Origin: Dialister succinatiphilus YIT 11850
GTDB lineage: Bacteria > Bacillota > Negativicutes > Veillonellales > Dialisteraceae
DNA: 64,000 nt
Assembly: GCF_000242435.1 (NCBI RefSeq)
Contig: NZ_JH591188.1
Span: forward strand, 260,498-324,497
Direction of reading: 5' to 3'
This document shows, one piece after another, positions 60,279 to 64,000 of this stretch. Position numbers and translations under genes: made by a program. The notes under the pieces were generated by a model. The model was not told the origin of the DNA. It did no database searches and saw nothing but the letters and a program-made list of their open reading frames with translations. Position 1 is the first letter of the stretch. The number at the start of each line of letters is the position of its first letter.

Positions 60279-61352
60279 ATGGGAAAGCATATCGTAGTTA
60301 TCCCGGGAGACGGCATTGGCAGGGAAGTCACCGATGCTGCTGTGGAAATCTTAAAAAAGACAGATGAAATCTACCATTTGGATTTCACCTATGAATGGAA
60401 AGATGCCGGCGGTACGGCCTATGACAAGTACGGCGTGCCGCTGCCGGAGGAAACAGTGAATGCCTGCCGGAAGGGAGACGGCATCCTTTTCGGTGCCGTA
60501 GGCGGAGACCAGTGGGACCACCTGGAACCATCACTGCGGCCGGAAAAGGCCATCCTGGGCCTTCGGAAATCCCTGGGCCTTTATGTGAACCTTCGTCCTG
60601 TGAAAATCCAGGATTCCATGATTGAATACTCTCCGCTGAAGCCCGAAATTGCCAGAGGCACCGACATTATGATTGTCCGGGAACTGGTGGGCGGCATTTA
60701 TTTCGGAAAACGGTGCGAATCGGAAATCAATGACGGCGTGGAACGGGCCTGGGACGTAGAAAGCTACTCCGTTCCTGAAGTGGAAAGAATTACCCGCTTT
60801 GCCATGGAAGCAGCCAGAAAGCGCCACGGCCATGTGACAAGCGTGGACAAATCCAACGTACTGGCCTCCTCCCGCCTGTGGAGAAGGACGGCTGTCCGGG
60901 TTCATGACGAAGAATATCCCGACATCCAGCTGGACCACATGTATGTGGATAACTGCGCCCAGCAGTTTGCCATCCATCCCTCTTTCTTTGACGTGGTGGT
61001 GACAAGCAACATGTTTGGCGACATCCTTTCCGACGAAGCAGCTGTCCTTTCCGGCTCCATCGGCATGCTGCCCTCCGCTTCCATCGGGAAGGAAACAAGC
61101 CTTTACGAACCGATTCATGGCTCTGCTCCCGATATTGCAGGAAAAGGGATTGCCAACCCCATTGCCACCATTCTTTCTGCCGCTATGATGCTCCGCTACT
61201 CCTTCAACGAAGACCGGGCAGCCGACGCCATTGAAAAAGCGGTCAATCAGACCCTGGAAGACGGATACCGTACCGGTGATATTTACAGAGAAGGCATGAA
61301 AAAGGTGGACGGTGAAGGCATGACAGAAGCCATCCTTCAGAATCTTCACTGA
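60279..61352 (+). CDS. leuB: 3-isopropylmalate dehydrogenase
   Basis: 357 residues. NAD-dependent oxidative decarboxylation of 3-isopropylmalate. VIPGDGIGREVTDAAVEIL, LGLYVNLRPVKI, REL VGGIYFG, and SNMFGDILSDEAAVLSGSIGMLPSASIG are the conserved segments; HGSAPDIAGKGIANP closes the NAD site. It is the last gene of the leuCDB operon; leuA is not nearby. Confidence 0.95.
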   Translation: MGKHIVVIPGDGIGREVTDAAVEILKKTDEIYHLDFTYEWKDAGGTAYDKYGVPLPEETVNACRKGDGILFGAVGGDQWDHLEPSLRPEKAILGLRKSLGLYVNLRPVKIQDSMIEYSPLKPEIARGTDIMIVRELVGGIYFGKRCESEINDGVERAWDVESYSVPEVERITRFAMEAARKRHGHVTSVDKSNVLASSRLWRRTAVRVHDEEYPDIQLDHMYVDNCAQQFAIHPSFFDVVVTSNMFGDILSDEAAVLSGSIGMLPSASIGKETSLYEPIHGSAPDIAGKGIANPIATILSAAMMLRYSFNEDRAADAIEKAVNQTLEDGYRTGDIYREGMKKVDGEGMTEAILQNLH

Positions 61353-61383
61353 TTCATACATTCTTTCAATGATGTAATGAAAA

Positions 61384-61431
61384 ATAAAAAGGCCCTTTGC
61401 CATTCCGTGGCAAAGGACCTTTTTATTTTGG
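61384..61431 (+). terminator. terminator of leuCDB
   Basis: AAAAAGGCCCTTTGCCA / TGGCAAAGGACCTTTTTATTTT; strong stem with T-run. Confidence 0.92.
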
Positions 61432-61549
61432 ATAAACCCATCTTGGGAGATAGGGAAGCGGCTGAAGACCGGCCCCTTTTATGATAAAATAAACAGAGGT
61501 TAATGATTGATTATCTGTTATGTAAAGGGGCAGCAGCAGGAGGAAAAAA

Positions 61550-62092
61550 ATGGACGCAATTCAATGTCTGATTTCACGCAGAAGCATCAGGGAATACACC
61601 GACGAACCGATTTCAGCCCAGGAAATTGAAAATGTGGTGGAAATCGCCCAGATGGCATCGTGCTGGGAGAATACCCAGCCCATCCGGTATGTGGCAGTAC
61701 TGGATAAAGAACTGAAAAATAAGATTGCCGATGATTGCACGAAGAAATTTCCATGGAATACAGAAAACATTCATGCCGCACCGGCACTGGTGGTGCTCTG
61801 CGCCATCAAAGGCCTTTCCGGCTTCGAGCCCGACGGCACGCCATCGACCACGAAAGGAACTCACTGGCAGTCCTTTGATGCTGGTGTAGCAGCTGCTCAT
61901 TTCTGCCTGGCCGCCAATGCGCTGGAACTGGGAACACTGATTATGGGCCGCTATGATGAAGAAAAAATCAGGGAAATTCTTTCCCTCCCCGAAGAGTATG
62001 ACATATCTGCCATCATTGGCGTCGGTCATCCGGCAGTCATTCCGGCGGCCAATGAAAGAAAGCCTCTGAAAGAAGTACTGACCTTCCGATAA
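61550..62092 (+). CDS. nitroreductase-family FMN oxidoreductase
   Basis: 180 residues. MDAIQCLISRRSIREYTDEPISAQEIENVVEIAQMASCWENTQP is the typical N-terminus (Arg-Ser-x-Arg FMN phosphate contact), with the C-terminal GVGHPAVIPAANERKPL loop. It forms FMN homodimers that reduce nitro compounds, quinones or related substrates with NAD(P)H. In an anaerobe the physiological substrate is unclear. An aggagg site and own terminator are present; the gene is monocistronic. Confidence 0.88.
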   Translation: MDAIQCLISRRSIREYTDEPISAQEIENVVEIAQMASCWENTQPIRYVAVLDKELKNKIADDCTKKFPWNTENIHAAPALVVLCAIKGLSGFEPDGTPSTTKGTHWQSFDAGVAAAHFCLAANALELGTLIMGRYDEEKIREILSLPEEYDISAIIGVGHPAVIPAANERKPLKEVLTFR

Positions 62093-62102
62093 AAGAGCCA
62101 TG

Positions 62103-62144
62103 CAAAAGCTGCGGAATCACAGGAAGATTCCGCAGCTTTTTATC
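62103..62144 (+). terminator. terminator of the nitroreductase gene
   Basis: AAGCTGCGGAATC / GATTCCGCAGCTT with TTT tail, directly after the stop. Confidence 0.88.
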
Positions 62145-62354
62145 ATGGTTACTTTCTCGTCTTTTCTCCTTTTGAAAATATATTGAATCTGTTATAATTA
62201 TTTAGTACAGGTATTACAAGAAATGGATCTTTTACAGATAGATATAGACATAGGGAAGTACTGATTTATCCATAGAACCTGCTTTTATAAGAATCAAAGC
62301 AGGCCATGCGTTCATCAGCGCTTCCATAGAGGACAAGAGAGGCAGGGAATAGTT

Positions 62355-63371
62355 ATGACAGAGAAAGAAACAGATCGGGATGATAAGAAAACGGAACGAG
62401 TCCTTTTCCTGTGGGATCGGCTGAGCCGGGGTGGTTCGGTGAGCAGGCAGGAAATGGTGGAAACCTTTGGTGTCAATCTGCGGACCGCCAGCCGATATCT
62501 GGCAGAAATCCGGAAATATCTGGCGGAAAGGGAAGAGCAGGACCATGTGCACCGGGAACTCTACTATGACCGGGCCCGGAAAGTCTACCGCATCCGGGAA
62601 CTGGAAGAAGAAATGATCCGTCCCAGTGAACTGTATGCCATCGGGAAAATCCTTCTTGCCAGCCGGGCCTTCCATAAAAAAGAACTGGAATCCCTGCTCC
62701 GCCGCCTCCTGCAGTCAGCGGTACTGGGCACCGACAAAAAAGAAGTGGAACGATATATACGAAGCGAACTCTTCGACTATCTGGACCCGGCCCATGAAAA
62801 GCCGGATGTGGAGAACCTGTGGACCGCGGCAGGAGCGGTGAAAAAACACCATGTCCTTTCCTTCGATTACCGGCGGCAGGGGGAAAAAGAAGCAAGTCCC
62901 CATGAAATCTGTCCGGAAGGAGTCCTTTTCTCAGAGTACTATTTCTACGTGGTAGGCATACCGAAGGCAGAAGAAAAGCTTACCGGCGCCGATACGAGGG
63001 TCTATCGGCTGGACCGTATGAGCAGCCTTATGGATACTGGCGAATCTTTTAGTGTCAATTATGGCAGGCGCTTCAGAGAAGGCATTTTCAAAAACAGCAT
63101 CCAGTATATGTATGGCGGAAGACCCGAGCATATCCGTTTCCTCTATAGAGGCCCCAGCCTGGAAGCCGTGCTGGACAGGCTGCCTACAGCCAAAGCAAAA
63201 GCTCAGAAAGACGGAAGCTTCCTTATCACCGACGTCATCCGCGGCGACGGTATCCTCATGTGGCTCCTGAGCCAGGGAAAGCGGGTGAAAATGCTTTCGC
63301 CCACCTCCCTTCGGGAAAAGTGGCTGAAAGAAGCAGAAGCCATCTGCCTGGAAAATGAAGAAAAGGAATAG
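62355..63371 (+). CDS. WYL-domain transcriptional regulator
   Basis: 338 residues. The N-terminal HTH (RVLFLWDRLSRGGSVSRQEMVETFGVNLRTASRYLAEIRKYL) is typical of the DeoR-like WYL regulators. The central segment (about 75-160) is helical, followed by the WYL sensor-like domain (HHVLSFDYRRQGEKEASPHEICPEGVLFSEYYFYVVGI ... VYRLDRMSSL) and a C-terminal wing (FLYRGPSLEAVLDRLPTAK ... GDGILMWLLSQGKRVKMLSP). Such regulators bind nucleic-acid-like ligands. The next gene starts 6 bases later, so the two are cotranscribed. Confidence 0.85.
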   Translation: MTEKETDRDDKKTERVLFLWDRLSRGGSVSRQEMVETFGVNLRTASRYLAEIRKYLAEREEQDHVHRELYYDRARKVYRIRELEEEMIRPSELYAIGKILLASRAFHKKELESLLRRLLQSAVLGTDKKEVERYIRSELFDYLDPAHEKPDVENLWTAAGAVKKHHVLSFDYRRQGEKEASPHEICPEGVLFSEYYFYVVGIPKAEEKLTGADTRVYRLDRMSSLMDTGESFSVNYGRRFREGIFKNSIQYMYGGRPEHIRFLYRGPSLEAVLDRLPTAKAKAQKDGSFLITDVIRGDGILMWLLSQGKRVKMLSPTSLREKWLKEAEAICLENEEKE

Positions 63372-63377
63372 GAAACA

Positions 63378-64000
63378 ATGATTATCAATACCGGGCAGCG
63401 CACCGACATCCCTGCCTTTTACACGCCCTGGTTCCTGAACCGGCTGAAAGATGGATTCGTCATGGTAAGAAATCCTTTCCACCATTCCCAGGTCACCTGC
63501 TATGCACTGCATCCGGAAGTGGTGGATCTTATTTGTTTCTGCACAAAAAATCCGGGTCCCCTTCTGCCCTATGGAGATATACTTTCGCCTTTCCAGCAGC
63601 TCTGGCATGTAACCATTACCCCTTACGGGAAAGATATAGAGCCTCAAGTGCCGGATAAAAAGAAAATTATCGAGTTTTTTCGCACCCTGTCAGACCGCCT
63701 TGGACCGTCCCATCTGTGCTGGCGCTATGACCCGGTGCTTCTTTGGGGAAATTACGACATCAATTATCATATCCGCGCTTTTTCCACACTGGCAGAAGCA
63801 CTGGAAGGATATACCTATACCTGCATTTTCAGCTTCATTGACCTCTACGGGAAAACTCTCAGGAATTTTCCCATGGCCCGCCGTGTAAGCCATGAAAACC
63901 AGCTCTTCCTGGTAGAACAGTTTGTGGAAATAGCAGGAAAACACGGCATGAAACTGGTTTCCTGCCTGGAAAATCCATCCTTCGCAGCCCTGGGAGTGGA
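63378..64000 (+). CDS. DUF1848-family protein, N-terminal part (gene runs off the right edge)
   Basis: At least 207 residues; starts MIINTGQRTDIPAFYTPWF with an aggaaac site. NRLKDGFVMVRNPFHHSQVTCYAL, VVDLICFCTKNPGPLLPY and LCWRYDPVLLWGNYDINYHI are the conserved DUF1848 segments. The C-terminus, where this family usually carries a Cys cluster, lies outside the window. The family resembles spore photoproduct lyase-type proteins distantly (FCTKNP). It is coupled to the WYL regulator by a 6-base gap, suggesting that the regulator controls or senses the same process, perhaps nucleic-acid repair; this is inference. Confidence 0.8.
   Translation, partial: MIINTGQRTDIPAFYTPWFLNRLKDGFVMVRNPFHHSQVTCYALHPEVVDLICFCTKNPGPLLPYGDILSPFQQLWHVTITPYGKDIEPQVPDKKKIIEFFRTLSDRLGPSHLCWRYDPVLLWGNYDINYHIRAFSTLAEALEGYTYTCIFSFIDLYGKTLRNFPMARRVSHENQLFLVEQFVEIAGKHGMKLVSCLENPSFAALGV

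Overview
The window reads as chromosomal DNA from an anaerobic Negativicutes bacterium (Veillonellales-like, in the broad neighbourhood of Dialister, Allisonella or Megasphaera). This is inference. It rests on Firmicutes-type gene order and control elements (S10-spc-alpha order, a leucine T-box, CcpN plus PPDK/PEP-synthase regulatory protein) combined with an outer-membrane porin carrying an N-terminal SLH domain, which is the Negativicutes hallmark. Anaerobic traits include a two-subunit 2-oxoacid:ferredoxin oxidoreductase and a Nim-type flavoprotein. I do not assign a genus.

Layout. 1-30 kb: housekeeping and transport genes separated by unusually long, repeat-filled spacers. They include the purA end, two tail-anchored paralogs, a pseudouridine synthase, an NSS symporter, ppsA-ccpN-ppsR, tRNA-Gly, a small secreted protein, a broken diguanylate cyclase, a lipoprotein flavodoxin/cupin/CMD operon, a MATE exporter, a Nim-like protein, korAB plus a Sel1 protein, a MerR regulator, the SLH porin, an exonuclease and a B3/4-like protein. 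30.0-44.6 kb: one S10-spc-alpha ribosomal supercluster from rpsJ to rplQ, including secY, adk, map, infA and rpoA, with no rpsD. 44.7-57 kb: a DUF805 protein, an MFS exporter, a structurally odd tRNA-Cys-like gene, a GT39 glycosyltransferase, a two-component system, a LysR regulator with two AEC transporters, and an ECF S component divergent from a truncated MocR regulator. 57-64 kb: a flavodoxin-like gene whose best start codon is ACG, a secreted repeat protein resembling the 7(1)-knot family, the T-box-controlled leuCDB operon, a nitroreductase, a WYL regulator and the start of a DUF1848 gene.

The most striking non-genic content is the set of interspersed repeats, nearly all in the first 30 kb. 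They fall into: (i) composite elements of about 120-140 bp with several hairpins, in three copies, linked to smaller hairpin modules whose stems differ while the linkers are conserved; (ii) about 150-bp elements ending in GTCATTTCGA / TCGAGATGAC inverted repeats, the kind seen in many bacteria; (iii) a module centred on CGTAACGCTGACTTTATA; and (iv) a recurrent terminator cassette. No transposase gene is visible, so these would be non-autonomous. Other points for follow-up are the tRNA-Cys-like gene with a non-canonical anticodon arm but intact promoter and terminator, the knot-like secreted protein, the ACG start, the doubled GRDWRIAL secreted peptide, a G10 tract and the two-lesion diguanylate cyclase.
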